Shown here piece after piece: positions 17,949 to 26,680 of a stretch of 64,000 bases of DNA (positions are counted from its first letter, which is position 1; every line of letters begins with the position of its first letter). Where the stretch lies: positions 1,240,001 to 1,304,000 of the forward strand of contig JACJYG010000004.1 of assembly GCA_020636215.1 (NCBI GenBank), read 5' to 3'. The translations under genes and the position numbers were made by a program. The notes beneath the pieces were generated by a model that searched no databases, was not told where the DNA came from, and saw nothing but the letters and a program-made list of their open reading frames with translations. The stretch is from Lewinellaceae bacterium. Its GTDB lineage: Bacteria; Bacteroidota; Bacteroidia; Chitinophagales; Saprospiraceae.

Positions 17949-20900
17949 CTAGGCTATCAGTTTTTTTTTACCGCTTTTTCCAACGAAAGCCACGATCTCA
18001 CCGAGGGTTCTTAGTTCCGTCAGTTCATTCGGGTTGATGCCCGCCATTTCCGGGTATTGAGCCGTAAGGGCTCCGAAGATCTCTACCCGTTTGATGGAAT
18101 CGATACCCAGGTCGGCTTCCATGTCCATGCTCAGTTCGAGCATTTCCGCCGGGTAGCCGGTCTTTTCGCTGACCACGCCCAGCAGGATCTTTTCCAGTTG
18201 GGCTGTATTGGCGCCATTGGAAGGAGCAGGCGTTTGTATTTCAGGAGCTGCCGCAACCTTTGGAGCAGGGGCTGGCGTGTCTACGGTTTTAGCTGCAACG
18301 GTAGCGCCGCCTTTCTTGCCGACGTAATCGACGATTTGGCCAAGCGTCCTCAGTTCAGTCAATTCGTTGGGGTTGATGCCTGCCATTTCCGGGTATTGAG
18401 CCGTAAGCGCACCGAAAATCTCTACCCGCTTGATGGAATCGATACCCAGGTCGGCTTCCATGTCCATGCTCAGTTCGAGCATTTCAGCCGGGTAGCCGGT
18501 CTTTTCGCTGACCACACCCAGCAGGATCTTTTCCAGTTGGGCCGTATTGGCGCCATTGGAAGGAGCAGGCGTTTGTATTTCAGGAGTTGCCGCAACCTTT
18601 GGAGCAGGGGCTGGCGTGTCTACGGTTTTAGCTGCAACGGTAGCGCCGCCTTTCTTGCCGACGTAATCGACGATTTGGCCAAGCGTCCTCAGTTCAGTCA
18701 GTTCGTTGGGGTTGATGCCTGCCATTTCGGGGTATTGGGCCGTGAGCGCACCGAAGATCTCTACCCGCTTGATGGAATCAATGCCCAGGTCGGCTTCCAT
18801 GTCCATGCTCAGTTCGAGCATTTCCGCCGGGTAGCCGGTCTTTTCGCTGACCACGCCCAGCAGGATCTTTTCCAGTTGGGCCGTATTGGCGCCATTGGAA
18901 GGAGCAGGCGTTTGTATTTCAGGAGTTGCCGCAACCTTTGGAGCAGGGGCTGGCGTGTCTACGGTTTTAGCTGCAACGGTAGCGCCGCCTTTCTTGCCGA
19001 CGTAATCGACGATTTGGCCAAGCGTCCTCAGTTCGGTCAATTCGTTGGGGTTGATGCCCGCCATTTCCGGGTATTGAGCCGTGAGGGCTCCGAAGATCTC
19101 CACCCGCTTGATAGAATCAATACCCAGGTCAGCCTCCATATCCATGCTCAGTTCGAGCATTTCCGCCGGGTAGCCGGTCTTTTCGCTGACCACGCCCAGC
19201 AGGATCTTTTCCAGTTGGGCCGTGTTGGCGCCGCTGGGCTGCGCTGCCGGTTTTGGAGCAGGAGGCGCTTGCACGAGAGGTTCCGCAGTCGCCTTCGCCG
19301 AGGCGTTGCCATTGCCATTTTTGTAAACCGGTGTTTCCGGGACAATCGGCGTGGCTTTGCTGACAGAGCCATTCCGGTAAGGCACCGCTTCTACTGTCGG
19401 CGCCGGGTTCTGGGAGGCTTCAATTTGCCTGGACAGCAGTTGCAGGATCTGTTGCGCCTGCTGGTTCTGTTCACTCATGAACTTTTCAAAAATATCGAGT
19501 GAGCGGGTTTGATTCGCTTTGAACGACTCCAGCGTCGCCTGCAATAATTGGAGGGCTTCCTTATTCATCATTTCTTCTTCAGTTTCATTTTGGACATTAA
19601 CAACATTTCCAACCGGAACCTCGACGATCTTTTCTACCTCGACAATCTTTTCAATGACCTTTGTTTGGCCGCCGGAGATCCGGAAACCGTCGTTCAACGC
19701 ATCTTGATAAGCCTTTTGGGTGGGTGCAGAAACATAATTATTCCCACTCAGCTTGACATTCAGCTTGGTGGCTGGCGGTAAGGCTGGCAACTCCTTTTTA
19801 TAGGGGTCGACATTGACGAGCGGCAAGCCCAGTACCTGTAATTGGACTACAGCCTGGCGGAATTGCAGGTCGCTGTCCTTTTTTGCGTTCGGGTTGACGG
19901 CCAGCGCTACATGTTCTTTGCCCTGCAAAATGTTTTTCACCAGGTTGGCCAATACGTCTTTAGGCCCAAATTCTACAAAGATGCGGCCACCGGCCTGGTA
20001 TATATTTTCGATCTGGCTCTTGAAAAGGACAGGGTTCAGGATCTGCCCTTCCAGGATGGCGTGCTGCTCATCAGCATTATCGGGATAAGGCAGCCCTGTG
20101 GTATTGGCATAAACCGGGATGGCCGGCTTATTGAAGTTCTGAGTGTGGACAAAACGGGCGAAAGGCTCCTGCGCGTGTTTGACATACGCGGTGTGGAAGG
20201 CTGCCGAAACCGGCAGGGCAACGACCGAAAAGCCTTTCCCTTTCAACTGTTCTCCTGCTGCCTGGATTGCTGCAGTACCTCCTCCAATGACGATTTGGTC
20301 GTTGGAGTTCACATTGGCAATGCTCACGCCTGGCAGATTAGCGATGGCCTGGCGCACTTCGGCCTCCGGTGCTTTCACGGCCAGCATGGCGCCATCATCC
20401 GCATCCGAATGAACGGAAGACATCGCCGCGCCTCTCATTCTGGCCAGCGCCAGGTAAGTGTCCTCATCGAACACACCGGCTGCCCAGAGGGCGGTCAGTT
20501 CTCCAAAGCTGTGGCCGGCGGCAAAATCAGGCTGGAAACCCGACCGTTGCATCACCTTGTACAGGCCCATGCTCAGGGCGCCGATGGCCGGCTGCGCGTA
20601 CTGGGTTTGCCGCAAAGCAATTTGCTGATCCTGTTTTTCCGCTTCGGAAAAAGCAGGGATGGGGAAAACTGTTTTAGATAAAAGGGCATCGCCGTTTTGC
20701 TCAAACAGCCGGTCCATTTTGGCAAAAGCATCGTGCACTTCCGGGAAGGCATTGGCCAGCTCTGCGCCCATGCCTACGTACTGCGAACCTTGGCCGGAAA
20801 ACAAGGCCACCACTTTTTCCGTGTCCGGGTTGATGCCGTTGGGGCGGTAAAAAATGCCTTTGGGGTGATTCCAGGGAGCCTGGTTGTTTTGCAGCGTCTG

Positions 20901-22559
20901 GATGGCGAACTGGAACAATTCAATGCACTCCTCCAGAGAGCTGGCTACAAAGCCAATGCGGGCATTGGGTCGGGCGGGTATGGTGTTTTTGGAGTCCCGG
21001 ATTAAAGCCGAAAAAGCACTTTCTGCTTCGTCCGACTGCAACTTAGACAGTACCGCCTGGCAATCCTCTATCAGTTGAGTGGGGGAAGGTGCTTGCAGCA
21101 ACACCGTTTTGAAGGGTTCGTGCAGGCGGTAATCCACCGGCTTTTTCCCTTCGTACTCCTCCATGGCAATATGCACATTGATGCCTCCAAAGCCGAAGGC
21201 GCTGACCGAAGCACGGCGCGGATGGCCGTTGCGAAGCCAGGGGCGGGTTTCGGTATTGATGTACAGCGCTGAGTTTTCGATATCAAATTTGGAATTCGGC
21301 TTTTCTACATTGATGGTAGGCGGCAGTACCTTATGGTGTAAGGCCAATGCTGCTTTCACCATTCCCGCCGCACCTGCCGCTGCTTTGGTATGGCCGATCT
21401 GCGATTTTACGGAGCCCAGAGCGATGTGGTTCTTTTTCGGATTGTTGTCTCCAAAAACCATCTGCATGGAAGTGAACTCCGTGGGGTCGCCGGCGCCGGT
21501 GCCGGTGCCGTGGGCTTCGATCAAACCGACCGTAGCCGCTTCGTAGCCGGCATCTTCGTAAGCCCGCCGCATAGCCATGGCCTGGCCGGAAGGGCGGGGC
21601 GCATAGACCGATTTGAAGCGGCCGTCGCTTGAGGTGCCGACTCCTTTGATGACGGCATAGATATGATCGCCGTCCCGCTCGGCATCTTCCAGCCTTTTCA
21701 GCACCAGCATTCCGACCCCTTCCCCGATCAACATTCCGTCGGCGGCATCGCTGAAGGGGCTGATATTTCCGGATTTGGAGAAAGCCGGCGTCTTGCTGAA
21801 CGACATATACATGAAGGGCGAGTTGTCGGTGTCAACACCCCCGGTGAGCATCATATCACAGCGGCCTTCCACCAATTCGCTCAGGGCCATTTTGATGGCG
21901 CTAAGAGATGCGGCGCAGGCTGCGTCCACCACGCTGTTGATGCCACCCAGGTCGAAGCGGTTGGTGATGCGGCCGGAGATGACGTTGCCCAAGAGGCCCG
22001 GGAACGCATTTTCGTTCCAGCCCACATAGGCCTTCTTCATTTTGTCGACGATGTGCGGAATATCTTCTTCCGCCACACCGCTTGCCCGCAGTGCTCTTTC
22101 CCAGATCGGGTATTGCAGGCGGGCGATCAGGGGGGTGATCAGTTTCTGGCCACCGCCGACGCCCAACAACACGCCGGTTTTATCTTTTAATTCGCGGGTG
22201 AATTTAGCAGATTCCGCGCCATAGCCGGCGTCTTCCAATGCATCGCGAGCAGCGACGAGCCCCAGCAATTGGCTGGCGTCGGTCACTTCCAGGATATTGG
22301 GGGGCAGGCCGAATTCCAGCGGGTTGAAGTCGATTTCGGGCAGGAAACCACCGCGCTTGCAGTAGGTTTTGTCCGGCGCCATCATATCGGGATCGTAGTA
22401 ATCCTCGATCAGCCAGCGGTTTTCGGGGACATCGGTGATGCTGTCTTTCCCCTGTATGATATTGGTCCAGAATTCTTCGACATTCCGGGCGTCGGCAAAA
22501 ATGGAGGATAAGCCGATTACAGCAACGGGCGTTTTGTGGAGGGAACTGTTGATGTTCAT
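17949..22559 (-). CDS. pfaA: PfaA PUFA synthase, KS-AT-ACP4 part
   Basis: The open frame encodes 1536 residues. The ketosynthase (about 10-460) has catalytic Cys 215 in DAACAASL and His motifs EAHGTGT and VKSQIGHTKAAAG. A malonyl-CoA acyltransferase follows (about 575-900; GQGSQ, GHSFGE serine and AAFHTAY histidine). A coiled-coil-like linker leads to four tandem acyl carrier proteins, each with the phosphopantetheine serine in LGIDSIKR. The frame ends right after the last ACP at a nine-A run, without the KR-DH domains expected of PfaA; those continue in another frame. It starts 11 bp downstream of the TetR gene and is the first synthase gene of the operon. Confidence 0.95.
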   Translation of the reverse strand: MNINSSLHKTPVAVIGLSSIFADARNVEEFWTNIIQGKDSITDVPENRWLIEDYYDPDMMAPDKTYCKRGGFLPEIDFNPLEFGLPPNILEVTDASQLLGLVAARDALEDAGYGAESAKFTRELKDKTGVLLGVGGGQKLITPLIARLQYPIWERALRASGVAEEDIPHIVDKMKKAYVGWNENAFPGLLGNVISGRITNRFDLGGINSVVDAACAASLSAIKMALSELVEGRCDMMLTGGVDTDNSPFMYMSFSKTPAFSKSGNISPFSDAADGMLIGEGVGMLVLKRLEDAERDGDHIYAVIKGVGTSSDGRFKSVYAPRPSGQAMAMRRAYEDAGYEAATVGLIEAHGTGTGAGDPTEFTSMQMVFGDNNPKKNHIALGSVKSQIGHTKAAAGAAGMVKAALALHHKVLPPTINVEKPNSKFDIENSALYINTETRPWLRNGHPRRASVSAFGFGGINVHIAMEEYEGKKPVDYRLHEPFKTVLLQAPSPTQLIEDCQAVLSKLQSDEAESAFSALIRDSKNTIPARPNARIGFVASSLEECIELFQFAIQTLQNNQAPWNHPKGIFYRPNGINPDTEKVVALFSGQGSQYVGMGAELANAFPEVHDAFAKMDRLFEQNGDALLSKTVFPIPAFSEAEKQDQQIALRQTQYAQPAIGALSMGLYKVMQRSGFQPDFAAGHSFGELTALWAAGVFDEDTYLALARMRGAAMSSVHSDADDGAMLAVKAPEAEVRQAIANLPGVSIANVNSNDQIVIGGGTAAIQAAGEQLKGKGFSVVALPVSAAFHTAYVKHAQEPFARFVHTQNFNKPAIPVYANTTGLPYPDNADEQHAILEGQILNPVLFKSQIENIYQAGGRIFVEFGPKDVLANLVKNILQGKEHVALAVNPNAKKDSDLQFRQAVVQLQVLGLPLVNVDPYKKELPALPPATKLNVKLSGNNYVSAPTQKAYQDALNDGFRISGGQTKVIEKIVEVEKIVEVPVGNVVNVQNETEEEMMNKEALQLLQATLESFKANQTRSLDIFEKFMSEQNQQAQQILQLLSRQIEASQNPAPTVEAVPYRNGSVSKATPIVPETPVYKNGNGNASAKATAEPLVQAPPAPKPAAQPSGANTAQLEKILLGVVSEKTGYPAEMLELSMDMEADLGIDSIKRVEIFGALTAQYPEMAGINPNELTELRTLGQIVDYVGKKGGATVAAKTVDTPAPAPKVAATPEIQTPAPSNGANTAQLEKILLGVVSEKTGYPAEMLELSMDMEADLGIDSIKRVEIFGALTAQYPEMAGINPNELTELRTLGQIVDYVGKKGGATVAAKTVDTPAPAPKVAATPEIQTPAPSNGANTAQLEKILLGVVSEKTGYPAEMLELSMDMEADLGIDSIKRVEIFGALTAQYPEMAGINPNELTELRTLGQIVDYVGKKGGATVAAKTVDTPAPAPKVAAAPEIQTPAPSNGANTAQLEKILLGVVSEKTGYPAEMLELSMDMEADLGIDSIKRVEIFGALTAQYPEMAGINPNELTELRTLGEIVAFVGKSGKKKLIA
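17960..19240 (-). repeat. Four near-identical tandem ACP repeats, 339-bp period
   Basis: The same junction sequence recurs at 18211, 18550, 18889 and 19228, giving an exact 339-bp (113-codon) unit of ACP plus Pro/Ala linker. The ACP bodies are almost identical at protein level and differ by few, mostly silent changes, which points to recent duplication or gene conversion. Each copy carries one modifiable serine. Confidence 0.95.
17961..17969 (-). other. Nine-A homopolymer at the PfaA frame break
   Basis: On the coding strand GGT is followed by nine A's and CTG; the zero frame ends at a TAG six codons after GGT. Reading with ten A's (or a -1 slip) gives Lys-Lys-Lys-Thr-Asp-Ser and continues unbroken into the KR-DH frame to 15436. 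Runs of this length are known sites of polymerase slippage and also of homopolymer sequencing error. Confidence 0.85.
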
Positions 22560-22569
22560 TTAGTCTATT

Positions 22570-23187
22570 TTAGATCGAAACGCGAAATAATTCTTCCTGC
22601 ATTTCTAATAATTCGATTCCTTTAGGCGTGCAGAGCCCGCGCATGTACGGCACCATAATGCCGAAGGTCAACCGCTCTTTGCTGAATTCCGTAACGGGGA
22701 ACATATCGTTATCCTTCAGGAGTTTGAGCAGGGACAGGACCGTTTTTCCAACCACTTCCACATCCATGTCTTCCTGAAAAATGCCGTCTTTTATGCCCCA
22801 CTCGGCGAGTAAAACCAATTGGTGGTGGGCGAAATTTCCGGTATTGCGGTACGACTCGTGCAGTAAACCCGGGTAGTAGTTGATAATGTCGCTGAAAAAA
22901 TTGGGGTTCACATGCTGCGCCCGGCCTACGATCTTCTGGTGCAGATAGCCCATCGCTTCAATGGCGTTCTCGGAAGATTCGATAATCTCCTCGTTCTCTT
23001 GTTTCACTTTTGCATGATAAACAGCGAGACAGGCTTTGAGCAAGGACTCCTTATCTTTAAAATGATTGTAAATGCTCCGCTTCGACGTGTGCAATTCCTT
23101 CACGATCCGGTCTATGGTAACCGTTTTGACCCCACACTTTATAAAGAGGCCGGTGGCGGTTTCTATGATGAGTTCTCTTGTTATCAT
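22570..23187 (-). CDS. TetR/AcrR-type regulator heading the pfa operon
   Basis: The protein has 205 residues. The N-terminal TetR helix-turn-helix is clear (VTIDRIVKELHTSKRSIYNHFKDKESLL, described here by position 23-50), followed by an all-helical ligand-binding region. It lies 11 bp upstream of pfaA on the same strand, so it is probably cotranscribed with the synthase genes and may repress its own operon, perhaps in response to a fatty-acyl ligand (inference). A perfect -7 box sits only 4 bp before the ATG, so the mRNA may be leaderless. Known pfa clusters of gammaproteobacteria use a different regulator (PfaR). Confidence 0.88.
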   Translation of the reverse strand: MITRELIIETATGLFIKCGVKTVTIDRIVKELHTSKRSIYNHFKDKESLLKACLAVYHAKVKQENEEIIESSENAIEAMGYLHQKIVGRAQHVNPNFFSDIINYYPGLLHESYRNTGNFAHHQLVLLAEWGIKDGIFQEDMDVEVVGKTVLSLLKLLKDNDMFPVTEFSKERLTFGIMVPYMRGLCTPKGIELLEMQEELFRVSI

Positions 23188-23191
23188 TCCT

Positions 23192-23199
23192 CAAAGATA
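23192..23199 (-). promoter_or_regulatory. Bacteroidota -7 promoter element of the TetR-pfa operon
   Basis: The minus strand reads TATCTTTG, an exact TAnnTTTG match, 4 bp before the regulator's start codon. No clear TTTG was found about 20 bp upstream, so the -33 element is weak or absent. Confidence 0.5.
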
Positions 23200-23216
23200 C
23201 AAAAAATTAAACAACT

Positions 23217-23253
23217 GGTAATTTTTTTGTACCGGGAGTACCAATAAGCGGTA
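23217..23253. promoter_or_regulatory. Candidate TetR operator with symmetric GGTA/TACC half-sites
   Basis: Half-sites lie as GGTA (23217), TACC (23230), TACC (23239) and GGTA (23250). The centre, 23227-23244, is an imperfect palindrome (TTGGTAC and GTACAA arms on the minus strand). The cluster lies about 30-65 bp upstream of the regulator gene, where a TetR protein could block transcription. Binding is inferred only. Confidence 0.4.
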
Positions 23254-23566
23254 AAAAATATTTTTTGACTGCCGAATCCTATCTGATTTTTGTGGTAGAA
23301 AATATTTTTTAATATCATGTTAATCAATTTATTGCATCTAAAAATAGACTATTTTTTATCTGTTTTTTTGTGGTAATGCCCTGAAACTGTCTTTGTCGGA
23401 ATGGAATACTTCCTTTATACTCGCGCTATGGTATCGTTGGATCTATGGTGCTTTTAGCGTGTTTGGAGGGCTTTGGTGAAGCTGGAACAGGGCAGCCGGA
23501 AAATATGCCGGATGGATAACAGGCCAGATCATTACCAATAAATTCAAGTTACACACCTTAAATCGT
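23254..23566. other. Spacer between the divergent pfa operon and T9SS protein gene
   Basis: This AT-rich stretch holds no coding frame I would support. TTTG at 23264 and GATTTTTG at 23285 loosely resemble a plus-strand promoter but with short spacing. No RNA gene was recognised. Confidence 0.4.
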
Positions 23567-25798
23567 ATGAATTACATGAAAAAAGTTTACACCATTACCA
23601 CCACAGCACTACTGATCCTGGCAGCCCAGGTTCTTACCGCTCAGGCTTCACTCAATTTCGAGGGCCTGGCTGCGGGTACAAACTGGTATATAGATACCGG
23701 AGATCCGCTTACGGCGCATCCGCTCGTCAACAATAGTTTGCCACAGACGCCACCGAATGTGGCCGCTAATGGTAACCAATTGGGGATTGAGGTAGCATTT
23801 ACCCCTACCCGAACCGGAACCTCAAACGTAGGCCTGACGGACGGAGACCTGTTCGGCCTGATTGATGTGTCTATCCCCGCCACCGCTGCCAATAACATGG
23901 GGGATGCAAGCATCGACTACAATGCTCAACCTCCTACTGGCGGCAACAAGGTTTATTCCCTGGAAGACCCGGATGGATTGGCCACGCTTAACTTTTCCAA
24001 GGTCGATTTAACGGGCGCCACCGCACCGATGTTTTCCATGGATTATATCATTAATAATACCACCTATGAAGAATCGAACGGGTCGGCTGACCGGATAAGG
24101 ATTTATCTTTCAGTGGATGATGGGGCCACGACCCTTGACCTGTTGAATGCCACCGCAGCTGCTATTCCCATCACTGAGGTTTGGACAAGCCTTAGCCAGG
24201 ACTTATCCGCCTACATCGGTAGCACCGTTCAGCTTATCATTGAGTTTGACACCGACGCCGCAACGGAAGAAATGGCCATCGATAATATCTCCTTTACGCA
24301 GGGCAGCATCGTACCGGATTGCGTTGCACCGGTGATTAATGGGGTGACCCTCGTCGACTGTGGTAATGGCGTGAGCGGTGACGTAACTTTAGCTATAGAT
24401 GGAGAACTCAATGGGGCGACTACTTGGCAGTGGTTGTACCTAAATGAACCATGTGAAAATCCTTCCGCGGATGTTTATGATGTGGGTTCTCAAGTTACAG
24501 GAAATTATTTTGACTACATCGATGAAACTTTCTATGTACGTGCTACAGGAGGGTGTGTAACCGAGCCAGTTTGCTTCGCGTTTGTCCCCAGCGAATTATT
24601 GGGGCAACCCGCTTCAATTTCTTTGACGGTGAGTACCTACTGTGCCGATGCCGGAATTCAGGCCGGCCTCTCAGGGGGTAACCCGGCTGGCGGTGTATAC
24701 AGCGGTACTGGCGTCACTGATGACGGTAATGGTATGACTTTTTCCTTTGACCCAGCGACTGCGGGAGTTGGCCTTATCTCTATTACCTATACCACGGATA
24801 CCGGTACAGCATGTGGTGAAAGTACGGCAGAGACAAGCATAGAAGTATCCGCCCTTCCCACCGTCACCTTCACCGCCCCCGGCCCCTTCAATGTCGATGC
24901 CGGCGTGCAGTCCGGCCTGGGCGGCGGCAGCCCTACGGGTGGCGTCTACAGCGGCCCCGGCGTGACGGATGACGGCAACGGTATGGCCTATTCCTTCGAC
25001 CCGGCGGCGGCCGGCGTCGGCGCCCACTCCATCACCTACACTTACACCGATGCCAACGGCTGCACCGCTTCCGCCAGTGGGGACATCACCGTAGAAATGA
25101 TGCTACCCGCCGATAATGCTTGTGGGGGCGCCAATGACATCAGCGCTCTTTTCGGCCAGGCGCCCAACGAGCTGCAAACCTCCGGACTATACAATAATAC
25201 CGGCTACACTAGTGCTGATGATCCCGAGGCCGGTTATGAATGTTTCCTTGATAATGCTTTACAGAAAACCGTATGGTTTAGCTTTACCGGAGACGGCAAT
25301 ATGTACCAGATTAAAACCGTACAATGTACGGCTACTGATTACTTTGATGAGGGAGATACTCAAGTAGCTATTTATTCCGGAGATTGCGCCAATCTAACAC
25401 CGGTTGCCTGTAACGAAGATGAAGACGCAGGAAATTTACTTTTCAACTTCAATATTGAAGTATTGGCGGAAGAAGGCGTTACCTATCTGATGATGATCGA
25501 CGGATGGGATGGCAGGGATGGCGAGTTCTGCATCGAAGTGACCAATCTGACGCCCAGCGCCACCATCGACATACAAGAGGCGGGCATCCGGCTGTTCCCC
25601 AACCCGACGACGGGTCTGGTTTACCTGGAAGGTGCTGCTGCTGAGTCCATAGAAATCCTGGACAATACCGGCCAGCTGGTGCGCCGCCTGGCACAGCCCG
25701 GCAACCAGGCCAGCCTGTTCGGCCTGCCGGCGGGCCTGTACCTGCTGCGCATTGCTACCAGGGAGGGTGCTTACTCGGCGCGGGTGGTAATGGAGTGA
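23567..25798 (+). CDS. Secreted multidomain adhesin-like protein with T9SS sorting domain
   Basis: The protein has 743 residues. The start may be 23567 or the ATG three codons later (MKKVYT); a signal peptide ending near LTAQA follows. The N-terminal 250 residues resemble a jelly-roll ectodomain. Two copies of an Ig-like segment with the pattern GGxPxGGVYSGxGVTDDGNGM lie at about 365-430 and 445-510. A DUF-like domain with LQKTVWFSFTGDG follows, and the last 75 residues are a T9SS sorting domain (LFPNPTTGLVYLEG). It is expected to be displayed on or released from the cell surface; no catalytic motif is seen, so adhesion or a structural role is likely. Confidence 0.85.
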   Translation: MNYMKKVYTITTTALLILAAQVLTAQASLNFEGLAAGTNWYIDTGDPLTAHPLVNNSLPQTPPNVAANGNQLGIEVAFTPTRTGTSNVGLTDGDLFGLIDVSIPATAANNMGDASIDYNAQPPTGGNKVYSLEDPDGLATLNFSKVDLTGATAPMFSMDYIINNTTYEESNGSADRIRIYLSVDDGATTLDLLNATAAAIPITEVWTSLSQDLSAYIGSTVQLIIEFDTDAATEEMAIDNISFTQGSIVPDCVAPVINGVTLVDCGNGVSGDVTLAIDGELNGATTWQWLYLNEPCENPSADVYDVGSQVTGNYFDYIDETFYVRATGGCVTEPVCFAFVPSELLGQPASISLTVSTYCADAGIQAGLSGGNPAGGVYSGTGVTDDGNGMTFSFDPATAGVGLISITYTTDTGTACGESTAETSIEVSALPTVTFTAPGPFNVDAGVQSGLGGGSPTGGVYSGPGVTDDGNGMAYSFDPAAAGVGAHSITYTYTDANGCTASASGDITVEMMLPADNACGGANDISALFGQAPNELQTSGLYNNTGYTSADDPEAGYECFLDNALQKTVWFSFTGDGNMYQIKTVQCTATDYFDEGDTQVAIYSGDCANLTPVACNEDEDAGNLLFNFNIEVLAEEGVTYLMMIDGWDGRDGEFCIEVTNLTPSATIDIQEAGIRLFPNPTTGLVYLEGAAAESIEILDNTGQLVRRLAQPGNQASLFGLPAGLYLLRIATREGAYSARVVME

Positions 25799-25868
25799 GC
25801 AAACCCCTTAGTGGGCATGGCGTTCCTGGCTCTTCAAGGATAGCTTAACCTTGGAGAGCCGGGCTTAA

Positions 25869-25899
25869 CCCAGGCGATAATGGGAAATTATCGCCTGGG
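25869..25899. terminator. Strong hairpin 1 between convergent genes
   Basis: Thirteen-bp perfect arms (25869-25881 with 25887-25899) surround a GGGAA loop. It lies between the T9SS protein gene and the convergent phosphopantetheinyl transferase gene. There is no long U-tract, so it could be a terminator, an RNA stabiliser or a repeat element. Confidence 0.6.
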
Positions 25900-25912
25900 A
25901 GCGGTGCTGCCA

Positions 25913-25935
25913 GGGCACAATTTTCCATTGTGCCC
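25913..25935. terminator. Strong hairpin 2 between convergent genes
   Basis: Nine-bp perfect arms (GGGCACAAT at 25913 with ATTGTGCCC ending 25935) surround a TTTCC loop. It starts 13 bp after hairpin 1, and the two loops are nearly complementary. Confidence 0.6.
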
Positions 25936-26019
25936 CAGCTTTTCCAGGAATTTAACATTCAAACCTGATGTGCATGGCCAAGGGGGGAGTTCCCAAATCC
26001 TGGAAGGGAGGATTGTAGC

Positions 26020-26664
26020 TCAAAACCACACCCTTTCCACCTGGATATCCGATGGTTCAACCTGGACATCCGTCACTAGATGGCATACATAACCAGACGA
26101 TAGCTGAATTTCGTACAGCGGCCAGGCCATCCCTTCCATGACAACCTCCCCCTCGCCGATGGCCACCTCCTTCAAGGGCAAACTCAGGCCCTGGCCATGG
26201 GCTTTGATGGCCGCTTCTTTGCGGGTCCAGTAGTCATAAAAGGCACGAGTGGGATCGGGATCGCCGGTTACCTGCGCCCATTCCGCGGCCGTCATTTGGG
26301 TCCGGAAATGATCCAGGTTGACGGGCCCGGCCTTTTCAACATCGATGCCAACGCGGCGCTGGCTGCTGAGGGCGCAAAGGGCATATTCGCCGGAGTGGGA
26401 AATATTGAAGTCGATGGGCCCTGTCAGGTAAGGCCGCCCGAAGCTCGTGTACTGGAGTTGGTGGAAGAGCGCAAGGCCGTCGAGGCCGAAGCGCTGCAGC
26501 CCTTCTACCAGCAATAGCTTCCCCAACAGGTATGCCTCTGCATCTTGCCGGCGGATGTAGCGCCGGGCCTTTTTTTGCAGCTCCGCAGGCAATTGGGCCA
26601 GGAGGCTTTGGAAGCGGGTTTCTTCCAGGCTTTTTTCGAGGATGGTATATAGGATTAGCACCAT
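26020..26664 (-). CDS. pfaE: 4'-phosphopantetheinyl transferase, Sfp type (PfaE role)
   Basis: The protein has 214 residues. It shows the Sfp-family motifs in order: FNISHSGEYALCAL, GIDVEKAG (Mg-binding Asp and Glu) and WTRKEAAIKAHGQGLSLPL. The enzyme moves phosphopantetheine from CoA to the serine of carrier proteins. The four ACPs of PfaA, 3 kb away, are the obvious substrates in this window, and pfa clusters need such an enzyme, so the PfaE role is likely; it might also serve other carriers. It starts 16 bp after nhaA ends on the same strand and is probably cotranscribed with it. The symbol is given by role. Confidence 0.85.
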   Translation of the reverse strand: MVLILYTILEKSLEETRFQSLLAQLPAELQKKARRYIRRQDAEAYLLGKLLLVEGLQRFGLDGLALFHQLQYTSFGRPYLTGPIDFNISHSGEYALCALSSQRRVGIDVEKAGPVNLDHFRTQMTAAEWAQVTGDPDPTRAFYDYWTRKEAAIKAHGQGLSLPLKEVAIGEGEVVMEGMAWPLYEIQLSSGYVCHLVTDVQVEPSDIQVERVWF

Positions 26665-26680
26665 TGGTTAAATGTAGCAC

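Noticed and set aside
18057..19502. A 481-codon open frame on the plus strand across the ACP array
   Set aside because: It is the antisense shadow of the repeated ACP region; its repeats follow the 339-bp unit and it resembles no protein.
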